Shown: positions 1 to 7,139 of the stretch, in pieces | Numbering within the stretch: position 1 is the first letter of the stretch | Layout: every line of letters starts with the position of its first letter | Assembly (NCBI GenBank): GCA_964636965.1 | Contig: CAZWST010000016.1 | Coordinates: forward strand, 1 to 28,321 | DNA from: CAG-582 sp964636965 | GTDB lineage: Bacteria > Bacillota_I > Bacilli_A > RF39 > UBA660 | Direction of reading: 5' to 3' | DNA length: 28,321 nt | Made by a program: the position numbers and the translations under genes | Notes under the pieces: generated by a model | The model's database searches: none | The model's input: only the letters and a program-made list of their open reading frames with translations | Told to the model about the DNA's origin: nothing

Positions 1-2955
1 TATGCTAATGCTAAACCAGGGATACATCATGTTTTAGCTAAAGCTATTAAAGATTCATTTTGTAAGTATAAAACAATGCAAGGATATCGTGTAAAAAGAA
101 AAATTGGTCTTGATACACATGGTTTACCAATTGAGGTTAATGTTGAAAAAAAACTTGGCTTTAAAACAAAAGCAGATATTGAAAAGTTTGGTGTAGAAAA
201 CTTTTGTAAGGAATGTAATAAAGCAACAGCTATTAATATAGATGAAATTAATAATGTTACAGATATGATGGGACAATTTATTGATTGTGAACATCCTTAT
301 GTAACTTGTTCAAATGAATTTATTGAATCTGAATGGTGGATTATTAAAGAAATGGATAAAAAAGGCTTAATCTACCATGGTAATAAAGTTTTATGGTACT
401 GTCCTAGATGTGGAACAGAACTAAGTCAAAATGAAGTTTCTCAAGGATATGAAAGTGTTTCTGTAAATACAGTAATTGTTCCTTTAAAAGTAGTAGGTAA
501 AGATGAATACTTTTTAGCTTGGACAACTACTCCTTGGACTTTAATGGCAAATGTCGCTATTTGTGTAAATCCAGATTTAACTTATATTAAAGCAGAAAGT
601 CAAGGATTTAAGTTTATTTTAGCTGAAAGTTTAGCTCCATCTGTTTTAGGAGATGAATACAAAGTATTAGAAACTTACAAAGGTACTGATTTAGTAGGTA
701 TAAAGTATGAACAATTAATGCCTTTTGTTAAAGTTGAAGGAAAGTGTCATGAAGTAATAGCTGACGCATATGTTACAGCTGAAGATGGTACAGGTATTGT
801 TCATATAGCTCCAGCATATGGTGCTGATGATAATCGAGTATGCCTTGAAAATGGAATAGTTTTTGTTAATCCTGTTGGAGAAGATGGATGCTATACAGAA
901 GGCCCATGGAAGGGAACATTAGTAACTGATGCTGACTTAGAAATTGAAATTATTAAGTGGTTAAAAGATAATGATAAACTATTTAAGAAAATTAAGATAA
1001 CACATGATTATCCACATTGTTGGAGATGTCATTCACCATTAATTAGTTATCCAAAACCAGCTTGGTATGTTAAAACTACAGCATATAAAGATAAAATAAT
1101 TGAAGCTAATAAAAAGATTAATTGGTACCCTGATTATGTTGGTACTAAAAGATTCGCAAATTGGCTTGATAATATGATTGACTGGGGAATTTCAAGAAAC
1201 CGTTATTGGGGATGCCCTTTACCTATCTGGATATGTGAAGATTGTGGGGAAACTCATGTAATTGGTTCGTTAGATGAACTTCAATCTATGGTTATAGAAG
1301 ACGTTGATGTAAAATCAATTGAACTTCATCGCCCATATGTAGATGACTTACACTTAAAATGTCCAAAGTGTAGTGGCAAAATGACACGTGTTTTGGATGT
1401 ATTAGATGTTTGGTTTGATTCAGGATCGATGCCTTATGCACAATTCCATTATCCATTTGAAAATAAAGAATTATTTGAATCTCAATTCCCAGCTGATTTT
1501 ATTGCTGAAGGGTTAGATCAAACTCGTGGATGGTTCTATGTACTTTTGGTTATTTCAACAATTATTTCGGGAGAATCTAGTTTTAAAAATGTTGTTGTTA
1601 ATGATATGGTCTTAGATGGTCAAGGTAAAAAGATGAGTAAATCAACTGGTAATATAGTTGATCCAACTGAAGCTTTATGTGAATATGGTGCTGATAATGT
1701 TAGATGGTATATGTTCTATACATCTCCTGTTTGGACACCTTTGAAATATGATAATAATGGAGTAAAAGAAGTTCATTCTAAGTTCTTTAATCCATTTAAA
1801 AACACTTATTCATTCTTCCAAATGTATGCTAATATTGATGGAATTGACATAGATGAATGTGATGTTCCATATGAAAAAAGAGAAGATATTGATAAGTGGT
1901 TAATAAGCAAATATAATAAGCTACTTAAAAATGTAACAGATTCCTATGAAAAGTATGATTTAAATGAAGTGGTTAGATATATTACAGCATTTGTATCAGA
2001 AGATTTATCTAACTGGTATATTAGACGTAATAGAGGAAGATTCTGGGCTAGTACTTTAGACGACTCTAAAAAAGCTGTTTATAAAACAACATATGAAGTA
2101 TTAGTTGGTTTATCTAAGATGTGTGCTCCAATTATTCCTTATACAACAGAAGAAATCTACAGAAACCTAACTGGTGAGGAATCTGTTCATTTAGCCGATT
2201 TCCCTAAATATGATGAATCATTAATTAATGAAGAAATTGAAGTTAAGATGGATCTAGTAAGAGATTTAATCTCTACTGGACGTTATGTTAGAGAAGAAAC
2301 TAAGATAAAGGTACGTCAACCAATAAGTGAATGCTTAATTGATGGTAAATATGAATCTATCTTAGGAGATTTAGTAAGTTTAATAAATGAAGAATTAAAT
2401 GTTAAAAAGGTTACTTTTGTAGACGATTTATCTAAGTATATGAATTTTACAATTAAACCTAACTTTAAAGTATGTGGATCTATGTTTGGTTCAAAGATGA
2501 AAGATTATCAGTCGGCTTTACTTGATTTACATGATGAAGATATTGAACTAATCTTAAAAGAAGAAACAGTTACAATTGACTTTGATGGAGGAAGACTTGA
2601 TATTACTCCTGATATGGTTGATGTTAGAATTGAATCTAAAGAAGGATTTAATGTTGGTATGGAGAATAATAAATTTATTATATTAAATACTGAATTAACT
2701 CGCGATTTAATTCTTGAAGGACTTGCAAGAGAAGTTGTATCAAAAGTTCAAAATATTAGAAAAACTAATGGCTATGAAATCGCAGATAGAATTAATCTTT
2801 ATTATGATGGAGATGCTGATATACTTGAAGCATTTGAAAACTTTAAAGATTATATAAAAGATGAAACTTTAGCTATTGAATATGTTGAGTCACCTAAGGG
2901 AGAAGTTGTTGATATTAATGGTCATGATGTTAATATTTATATAGAAAAAAATTAG
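1..2955 (+). CDS. ileS: Isoleucyl-tRNA synthetase, type 2, 5'-truncated by window
   Basis: Class I synthetase that charges tRNA-Ile with isoleucine in the cytoplasm. The frame is open from base 1, so the true start lies upstream; 984 residues are visible and roughly 40-50 N-terminal residues are missing. Landmarks in order: the adenylate-binding signature reads GIHH (bases 19-30) instead of HxGH; GLDTHGLPIE follows; the CP1 editing domain carries AWTTTPWT and GTGIVHIAPAYG; Cys pairs CPRC, CWRC, CEDC and CPKC suggest zinc sites; a canonical KMSKS lies at 1630-1644; an anticodon-binding domain and a long C-terminal tail follow. The overall plan is that of type-2 (eukaryote-like) IleRS. In IleRS2 a HxGH-to-GxHH swap is associated with very high mupirocin resistance. 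The gene ends in its own terminator hairpin. Identity is secure; the resistance phenotype is inference. Confidence 0.97.
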   Translation, partial: YANAKPGIHHVLAKAIKDSFCKYKTMQGYRVKRKIGLDTHGLPIEVNVEKKLGFKTKADIEKFGVENFCKECNKATAINIDEINNVTDMMGQFIDCEHPYVTCSNEFIESEWWIIKEMDKKGLIYHGNKVLWYCPRCGTELSQNEVSQGYESVSVNTVIVPLKVVGKDEYFLAWTTTPWTLMANVAICVNPDLTYIKAESQGFKFILAESLAPSVLGDEYKVLETYKGTDLVGIKYEQLMPFVKVEGKCHEVIADAYVTAEDGTGIVHIAPAYGADDNRVCLENGIVFVNPVGEDGCYTEGPWKGTLVTDADLEIEIIKWLKDNDKLFKKIKITHDYPHCWRCHSPLISYPKPAWYVKTTAYKDKIIEANKKINWYPDYVGTKRFANWLDNMIDWGISRNRYWGCPLPIWICEDCGETHVIGSLDELQSMVIEDVDVKSIELHRPYVDDLHLKCPKCSGKMTRVLDVLDVWFDSGSMPYAQFHYPFENKELFESQFPADFIAEGLDQTRGWFYVLLVISTIISGESSFKNVVVNDMVLDGQGKKMSKSTGNIVDPTEALCEYGADNVRWYMFYTSPVWTPLKYDNNGVKEVHSKFFNPFKNTYSFFQMYANIDGIDIDECDVPYEKREDIDKWLISKYNKLLKNVTDSYEKYDLNEVVRYITAFVSEDLSNWYIRRNRGRFWASTLDDSKKAVYKTTYEVLVGLSKMCAPIIPYTTEEIYRNLTGEESVHLADFPKYDESLINEEIEVKMDLVRDLISTGRYVREETKIKVRQPISECLIDGKYESILGDLVSLINEELNVKKVTFVDDLSKYMNFTIKPNFKVCGSMFGSKMKDYQSALLDLHDEDIELILKEETVTIDFDGGRLDITPDMVDVRIESKEGFNVGMENNKFIILNTELTRDLILEGLAREVVSKVQNIRKTNGYEIADRINLYYDGDADILEAFENFKDYIKDETLAIEYVESPKGEVVDINGHDVNIYIEKN

Positions 2956-2977
2956 AAGAACATCTTCTAATTTTTTT
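2952..2977 (+). terminator. Intrinsic terminator of ileS
   Basis: Perfect 8-bp stem TTAGAAGA/TCTTCTAA (2952-2959 with 2963-2970), a 3-nt loop, then seven T. The stem includes the ileS stop codon. Confidence 0.88.
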
Positions 2978-3025
2978 ATGTCTAAAAGCTTACGACAAAA
3001 TGTGACAAACTAAAGTTAAAATGTG

Positions 3026-3034
3026 TGATAGTAT
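3026..3034 (+). promoter_or_regulatory. Extended -10 promoter for toxin mRNA
   Basis: TGA-TAGTAT at 3026-3034 with no good -35. The same stretch with its initial transcribed bases (TGTGATA...GAGAGACG) recurs in inverted orientation at the antisense promoter (TGTGATATAAT...GAGAGGCG), so both RNAs would start with near-identical sequence. Predicted transcription start is about 3041. Confidence 0.5.
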
Positions 3035-3120
3035 ACATAACTTGAGAGACGCGAAGATGCCTACCACTCAACCACAAGCTAAAGTTATTCAGGGGGTTTT
3101 GAAGTAAAGAGGGTGGTATA

Positions 3121-3192
3121 ATGACAAAAAATCAAATGTCTTTATTGATATTTATTTTAGTTATTATTATTTTTATTTTAGTAATAGAATAA
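3121..3192 (+). CDS. Candidate type I toxin peptide, 23 aa, hydrophobic
   Basis: Too short for routine gene calling. ATG at 3121 gives MTKNQM followed by 16 almost purely Ile/Leu/Val/Phe residues and a final Glu: a single membrane-spanning helix with a short polar N-terminus. A strong ribosome binding site (GAGGGTGG, ending 4 bases before the ATG) precedes it. The Shine-Dalgarno bases 3111-3118 (GGGTGGTA) can pair with leader bases 3062-3069 (TACCACTC) over 8 bp with one G-U, so the leader can hide the start. A divergently promoted antisense RNA ends against the 3' end of the ORF. This arrangement matches type I toxins (Fst/TxpA/Ibs-like) that depolarise membranes, although the peptide itself was not matched to a named family. 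Toxicity is inference. Confidence 0.6.
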   Translation: MTKNQMSLLIFILVIIIFILVIE

Positions 3193-3272
3193 AAAGCGGC
3201 ATCTTACTCATTTGAATAAGATGCCCAAAACACATGTGGCAGGCATTAGCTTGTAATGTAACGCCTCTCACT
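3188..3272 (-). ncRNA. Candidate type I antitoxin RNA (~85 nt)
   Basis: A strong minus-strand promoter (3279-3308) would start an RNA near 3272 that ends at the perfect 9-bp hairpin 3198-3206/3217-3225 followed on this strand by GCTTTTTATT. The RNA overlaps the 3' end of the toxin transcript, so its terminator stem is complementary to it. It also carries TGCCAC, which can pair with the toxin Shine-Dalgarno GTGGTA (6 bp, one G-U), and GGCATCTT, complementary to the toxin leader AAGATGCC (3054-3061). It therefore has three potential contacts with the toxin mRNA. Confidence 0.55.
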
Positions 3273-3278
3273 AATAAA

Positions 3279-3308
3279 ATTATATCACAAATATTTATAT
3301 TTATTCAA
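3279..3308 (-). promoter_or_regulatory. Sigma-A promoter of antisense RNA
   Basis: On the minus strand: TTGAAT (3303-3308), an 18-bp spacer, TGA-TATAAT (3279-3284 plus the extended TG). It is much closer to consensus than the toxin promoter, as expected if antitoxin RNA must be in excess. Confidence 0.75.
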
Positions 3309-3424
3309 TAAGTATGTTTTTATGTAAAGATAGATATAAAATAGATAGATATAATCTTTATAGAATGGTAAAACACTGTCTTAAATGATAAAATAATATT
3401 GAAATATATACTTAGGAGGAATGA

Positions 3425-5179
3425 ATGGTTATGGATAATAAAAAAAGAAATATCGTACTTACACTTATCGTTTTATTAGCAATAGGTTTTGCAAGTGTTT
3501 CATCAGTGTTAGTAATAAATGGATTACTAGCAATAGGAGAAAACAGTGATGACTTTAAGATTATATTTACAAGTGCAAGCATAGATGGAACACAAAGAAA
3601 TGATGTAATAAGTGAAAGTAAAACAGAAATAAGTTATGAAACAAAAGTGTTATCACTAATTGATGAAGAGTCGACTTTAAATTATGAAGCAACTAATACA
3701 AGTAGAAACTACGATGCTGATGTGAATATTGTATGTAATATAGTAGATGAAAGTGAAAACATCATAGAAGGTGAAAATGAATATGTTGGTGTAACTTATA
3801 CACCAGAGAGTATGGAACTATTAGCAGGAGAAACAAAAAGTGGTTCAATTACTGCAAAACTAAAGAAGACAGTAATAGAACCAATGGATATATCTATTAA
3901 ATGTACACTAACTGCAACACCTAAAGAAAGAACTGAGTTAGGAACAACAACGACAAAAATTACTACAACAACAACGACAACAACTACTCAACCTATAGAG
4001 TGTATACCTAATGAGTATGTTAAGGGTGAATGGAAATATCTAGATAATGATTGTAGTGGTGATTTAACAAAGAATGATTTAATAACATTAGATACAGAAT
4101 CCTTCTATGTATATGATATAAGAGGAGATAATGTAAAAGCTATAAGTGAGTATAATGTGGATACTACAACAGGGCTACAATCTACAACTGCAGGAACAGT
4201 AGCATATTCAGTAAATAATAGTGGTGTCTATGAAACAAGTGAAATAAAAGGATATGTAGACTCATATAAAACAAAGTTAGAAGAATTAAATGGAAATATA
4301 ATAGAAGCAAGATTAATAACAAAAGAAGAGTTAGATGATGTTGGATGTGATTCAAGCAAATACACATGTAAATCAGCACCATCCTACATTACATCAACAT
4401 CATACTGGTCAATGTCTCCAAACCCTAATACCTACACTGTGTGGTGTATGGGCACTTACGGCAGTTTTAAAACCGGCAGTTTCAGTGACAACATCTATTA
4501 TGGTGTTCGTCCTGTTATAGAAGTTTCTAAATTGCTAATAGATGGAAAAGAGGGAGTAAAAGGAACAAGTTGGAAATTAACAGAAGATAATGATAATAGT
4601 GGGGAAGTATCAAAGGGAGATTTAATAACATTAGGAAGTGAATCCTTCTATATATATGATATAGAAGGAGATAATGTAAAAACCATAAGTCAATATAACC
4701 TGTATGTTGGAAATATGATGGATTCTCATTACACAACAACACCATTAAAAAATCCAACAGGTTTTCAAGATCCGCGAGCTATTGGAGCTCCACGTGTTTC
4801 CTCAGCCTCATTTCCGTGGATAGGAGTAATAGCATATGATTCAAAAGACAGTAATGTCTATGAAACAAGTGAAATAAAAGGATATGTCGATGCCTATAAA
4901 ACAAAGTTAGAAGAATTAAATGAAAATATAATAGAAGCAAGATTAATAACAAAAGAAGAGTTAGATAAAGTTGGTTGTGATTTAAGTAATTTAACGTGTA
5001 AATCGGCCCCAGCATATATTACATCAACATCATATTGGACAATGTCTCTTCGCGATAATTATGAAAATCAGGTGTGGGTTTTAAGAACAGACTACGCTTT
5101 TGGTGGTATGGCTGCAAGAAGCATCTTTTACTATGGTGTTCGCCCAGTTATAGAATTATCGAAGTCTTTGTTTGATTAA
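3425..5179 (+). CDS. Exported surface protein: anchor domain, Thr-linker, two DUF6273-like modules
   Basis: 584 residues. Order: N-terminal membrane segment (residues ~8-30), a ~150-residue beta-rich domain shared with the genes at 8123, 9880 and 18453 (signature YDA-x-V-x-I-x-C and ATPKERT), a Thr-rich linker (~175-190), then two homologous modules (~199-375 and ~378-584). Each module opens with an EF-hand-like loop (DNDCSGDLTKND; DNDNSGEVSKGD), continues with DLITL-x(3)-SFY-x-YDI and RLITKEELD, and ends SYW(S/T)MS...YYGVRPVIE, the hallmark of DUF6273/C-type-lectin-like domains. The modules are nearly identical around short cassettes that differ completely (4418-4494 versus 5048-5129). AGGAGG at 3414-3419 supports ATG 3425; ATG 3431 is also possible. 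A weak TATAAT lies at 3350. Likely an adhesin or ligand-binding protein; the function is not known. Confidence 0.85.
   Translation: MVMDNKKRNIVLTLIVLLAIGFASVSSVLVINGLLAIGENSDDFKIIFTSASIDGTQRNDVISESKTEISYETKVLSLIDEESTLNYEATNTSRNYDADVNIVCNIVDESENIIEGENEYVGVTYTPESMELLAGETKSGSITAKLKKTVIEPMDISIKCTLTATPKERTELGTTTTKITTTTTTTTTQPIECIPNEYVKGEWKYLDNDCSGDLTKNDLITLDTESFYVYDIRGDNVKAISEYNVDTTTGLQSTTAGTVAYSVNNSGVYETSEIKGYVDSYKTKLEELNGNIIEARLITKEELDDVGCDSSKYTCKSAPSYITSTSYWSMSPNPNTYTVWCMGTYGSFKTGSFSDNIYYGVRPVIEVSKLLIDGKEGVKGTSWKLTEDNDNSGEVSKGDLITLGSESFYIYDIEGDNVKTISQYNLYVGNMMDSHYTTTPLKNPTGFQDPRAIGAPRVSSASFPWIGVIAYDSKDSNVYETSEIKGYVDAYKTKLEELNENIIEARLITKEELDKVGCDLSNLTCKSAPAYITSTSYWTMSLRDNYENQVWVLRTDYAFGGMAARSIFYYGVRPVIELSKSLFD
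3941..3996 (+). repeat. ACA/ACG-rich Thr-codon tract
   Basis: Almost uninterrupted ACA, ACG, ACT codons encode the poly-Thr linker between anchor and ligand modules. Similar Thr tracts occur in the protein at 25763. It is likely a flexible or glycosylated stalk. Confidence 0.7.
4018..5175 (+). repeat. Two tandem copies of the DUF6273 module inside one gene
   Basis: Copy 1 spans about 4018-4545 and copy 2 about 4558-5175. Blocks such as the 30 bases around 4230-4260 and 4860-4890 (TATGAAACAAGTGAAATAAA...) are identical, while two internal windows are unrelated in sequence. Confidence 0.85.
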
Positions 5180-5194
5180 TTATAAATGTTTTGT

Positions 5195-5219
5195 AGAAGC
5201 ATAATCTGCTTCTTTTTTC
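5195..5219 (+). terminator. Intrinsic terminator of the 3425 gene
   Basis: 7-bp stem AGAAGCA/TGCTTCT (5195-5201 with 5207-5213), 5-nt loop, then a T-rich tail. Confidence 0.85.
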
Positions 5220-5260
5220 TTTCTTTATAAAGGAAATACCTTTTTATTTTTTCTTCTATA

Positions 5261-5269
5261 TGTTATAAT
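5261..5269 (+). promoter_or_regulatory. Extended -10 promoter for the 5296 gene
   Basis: TGT-TATAAT at 5261-5269, about 27 bases before the ATG at 5296; no clear -35. The same ATGTTATAAT word precedes the RNase J gene. Confidence 0.6.
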
Positions 5270-5295
5270 TTATCTATAAGATAGGAAGGGTTAGA

Positions 5296-5820
5296 ATGAA
5301 CTTTGATCAATTAACAAGAATGTTATATCAAGAGAATATTAACTGGGTTTATTCAATAATTCGTGATTTAGATACTAAAGGTATTGAACGAAAAGAAAAG
5401 TTTATTGCAGACCCTTATATATTTAATAATATAGTTGCTTTAGGCTACTATTTTATGAATCTTTATGTTGTAAGTAATATTAATAGTTTTACGGAAGAAG
5501 ATGCTAATTTAGTAATGAATGCAATTATAACTGGGGCTAGTAGTTATGATCAATATAAATTAAGTCAGATTTATAAAAGAGATATAAAACTAGATACTTT
5601 AGTAGAACAATATAACTCTATTGTTAGAAAAACTAAAGCTTATTCTCCTAATGATGGATTAAAAGCTAGGGTTATTGCGATAGATGAAACATACAGAAGA
5701 ATTTATGATGTATTTAATAAAAGACACTTTAATGTCTTTGTTAAAGTATTTATTACATCATTTAAAGATTATGAAAAGAGTATAAAGGATATAATAGATA
5801 ATTATTTAAATAAGAGATAG
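5296..5820 (+). CDS. Unknown protein, 174 aa
   Basis: I do not recognise this family. The ATG at 5296 follows a good ribosome binding site (GGAAGGG). The protein looks soluble and mostly helical, with no signal peptide or membrane segment, alternating acidic and basic residues and a basic C-terminus (NYLNKR). There is no catalytic motif that I can point to. It is followed after 10 bases by the gene at 5831, so the two are probably cotranscribed and may act together. The operon sits between a terminator (5195-5219) and a strong bidirectional terminator (6268-6302). Codon use is like the housekeeping genes around it. Confidence 0.8.
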   Translation: MNFDQLTRMLYQENINWVYSIIRDLDTKGIERKEKFIADPYIFNNIVALGYYFMNLYVVSNINSFTEEDANLVMNAIITGASSYDQYKLSQIYKRDIKLDTLVEQYNSIVRKTKAYSPNDGLKARVIAIDETYRRIYDVFNKRHFNVFVKVFITSFKDYEKSIKDIIDNYLNKR

Positions 5821-5830
5821 GATTGGTAAC

Positions 5831-6289
5831 ATGTTTAGTAATGAAAAGATTAAACAAGTTTTTAATGCAATTAAAGATAATGGTATAGATGCTTTTGATG
5901 ATGAATCTTTAGCTAAATTATTATCTATTTTAAATGAAGAAGAATTTGATTTATTTGAACAAAAATGTTATCAAGAATTAAATGGATTAGAAGCTTCAAA
6001 AAGAATTATGAGAATTCGTCCATTTGCCGAAGCAATAGTAGCAAGAGACCTTTATAAGATTCGCACTAATAAGTTATATGAATCTTATAAAACATCTTTA
6101 GCTGATGGAACTTATCGAGAATTATTTAAAAAATTAGGAATAGGTGAATTAGCAGCTTTAAAAAAGTACGTTTCGTTTACAATAGACAATGGTGATGAAG
6201 TAAATATGAGTGGTGCTAAAAAAATTATTAATATGATAACACGTGAAATAAAAATTAAAGAAGAACTAAAAAAGCCTCGTTTTGAATAG
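5831..6289 (+). CDS. Unknown protein, 152 aa
   Basis: Second gene of a two-gene operon, 10 bases after the upstream stop; AGGAT overlapping that stop may be the ribosome binding site. The protein appears helical and soluble, with an acidic N-terminal half (FDDESLAKLLSILNEEEFDLFEQK) and a basic middle (SKRIMRIRPFAEAIVARDLYKIR). No family, catalytic motif or export signal was recognised. The stop codon lies in the loop of the 6268-6302 terminator hairpin. Confidence 0.8.
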   Translation: MFSNEKIKQVFNAIKDNGIDAFDDESLAKLLSILNEEEFDLFEQKCYQELNGLEASKRIMRIRPFAEAIVARDLYKIRTNKLYESYKTSLADGTYRELFKKLGIGELAALKKYVSFTIDNGDEVNMSGAKKIINMITREIKIKEELKKPRFE

Positions 6290-6302
6290 ACGAGGCTTTT
6301 TA
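6268..6302 (+). terminator. Strong bidirectional terminator
   Basis: Perfect 12-bp stem AAAAAGCCTCGT/ACGAGGCTTTTT (6269-6280 with 6290-6301), A-rich on one side and T-rich on the other. It ends the 5831 gene and can also back up the convergent rpsD terminator. Confidence 0.92.
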
Positions 6303-6305
6303 AGT

Positions 6306-6338
6306 GATAAAAAAAATCATTACGTTATGTAATGATTT
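6306..6338 (-). terminator. Intrinsic terminator of rpsD
   Basis: Minus-strand stem AAATCATTAC/GTAATGATTT (6329-6338 with 6314-6323), 5-nt loop, followed by a run of T on that strand. Confidence 0.9.
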
Positions 6339-6342
6339 CTTA

Positions 6343-6942
6343 TTATCTATTGTAGAATTCAACTACTAGAGATTCGTTAATTTCAGCGTTAAGTTCGCTT
6401 CTTTCAGGTAATCTTGTAAATGTACCAGTTAATTTCTTTGGATCAAATTCAACAAATGCAGGTCTAGTAACATTAGCTTCAAGAGCTGCTCTAATTGCTG
6501 GATGTTCTAAAGAATTTTCTTTAACACTTATAATATCTCCTGGCTTACATTGATATGAAGGAATATTAACTTTCTTACCATTAACTAAGATATGTCCATG
6601 GTTTACGATTTGTCTAGCTGCACGACGAGTGTTAGCCATTCCCATTCTATATACTAGGTTATCAAGTCTTGATTCTAGTAATTTTAAGAAGTTTTCACCA
6701 TGTACACCTTGTAATTTAGAAGCCTTATCAAAAGTACGTCTAAATTGTTTTTCATTTAATCCATACATAAATCTGATTTTTTGTTTTTCTTGTAATTGGA
6801 TACCGTATTCAGAAACTTTTTTTCTTCTACCTGCACCATGTTGACCTGGAGCATAAGCTCTTCTTAAGTCTTTACCATTTTCTAATGTAGAAAAACCTAA
6901 TCTTCTAGATTTTTTATAAGCTGGACCAGTGTATCTTGCCAT
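6343..6942 (-). CDS. rpsD: 30S ribosomal protein S4
   Basis: Primary 16S rRNA-binding protein that nucleates assembly of the small-subunit body. At 199 residues it has the usual length. It begins MARYTGPAYKKSRRLGFS, carries the S4 N-terminal domain (QEKQKIRFMYGLNEKQFRR) and the S4 RNA-binding fold (residues ~90-150: LESRLDNLVYRMG, ARQIVNHGHILVNGKKVNIPS). It lacks the zinc-binding Cys set found in some S4 proteins. The ATG at 6942 follows AAGGAGA. The gene is monocistronic with its own promoter, a long structured leader and a terminator, which is the pattern of Bacillota rpsD genes repressed by their own product. Confidence 0.98.
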   Translation of the reverse strand: MARYTGPAYKKSRRLGFSTLENGKDLRRAYAPGQHGAGRRKKVSEYGIQLQEKQKIRFMYGLNEKQFRRTFDKASKLQGVHGENFLKLLESRLDNLVYRMGMANTRRAARQIVNHGHILVNGKKVNIPSYQCKPGDIISVKENSLEHPAIRAALEANVTRPAFVEFDPKKLTGTFTRLPERSELNAEINESLVVEFYNR

Positions 6943-7099
6943 AAATATTCTCCTTTCTTAATTTTACGTAAAAAAGGATTTTATTATATCTCTTTCTTAG
7001 GGTGTTTAGTCATCTTTCCCTTAGGCAGTCTAAGTTACTAGAACTATTTCAACTAAACACATTAAGAATTGAATATAATACTGCCTTCGCACTTACGCA
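6943..7099 (-). promoter_or_regulatory. rpsD leader with pseudoknot (S4 autoregulatory RNA)
   Basis: About 155 nt of transcribed leader. On the minus strand GGCAGT (7080-7085) pairs with ACTGCC (7024-7029), and GTGTTTAGT (7052-7060) pairs perfectly with ACTAAACAC (7002-7010). The helices interleave in the order a-b-a'-b', so they form a pseudoknot. GUGCGUAAGUGCGAAGG just after the start and GGGAAAGAUGACU between the helices resemble known Bacillota rpsD leader elements. Autoregulation by S4 is known for the family; binding here is inference. Confidence 0.75.
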
Positions 7100-7105
7100 C
7101 TTAGT

Positions 7106-7134
7106 AATATACACTAAATATATGTGAATGTCAA
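7106..7134 (-). promoter_or_regulatory. rpsD promoter
   Basis: Minus strand: perfect TTGACA (7129-7134), 17-bp spacer, TATATT (7106-7111). It starts directly after the stop codon of the upstream TatD gene and is the best sigma-A promoter in the window, as fits a ribosomal protein gene. Confidence 0.9.
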
Positions 7135-7139
7135 TGATT

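Noticed and set aside
3325..3356. Short AGATA/ATAGATA repeats before the 3425 gene
   Set aside because: Imperfect low-complexity AT sequence; too short and irregular for an iteron origin or operator.
3941..3996. Thr-codon tract as a phase-variable microsatellite
   Set aside because: Units are trinucleotides and interrupted, so slippage would change linker length but not switch the frame.
4182..5015. Minus-strand frames opposite the DUF6273 modules
   Set aside because: Composition is dominated by Leu/His/Tyr as expected of antisense frames, with no ribosome binding sites.
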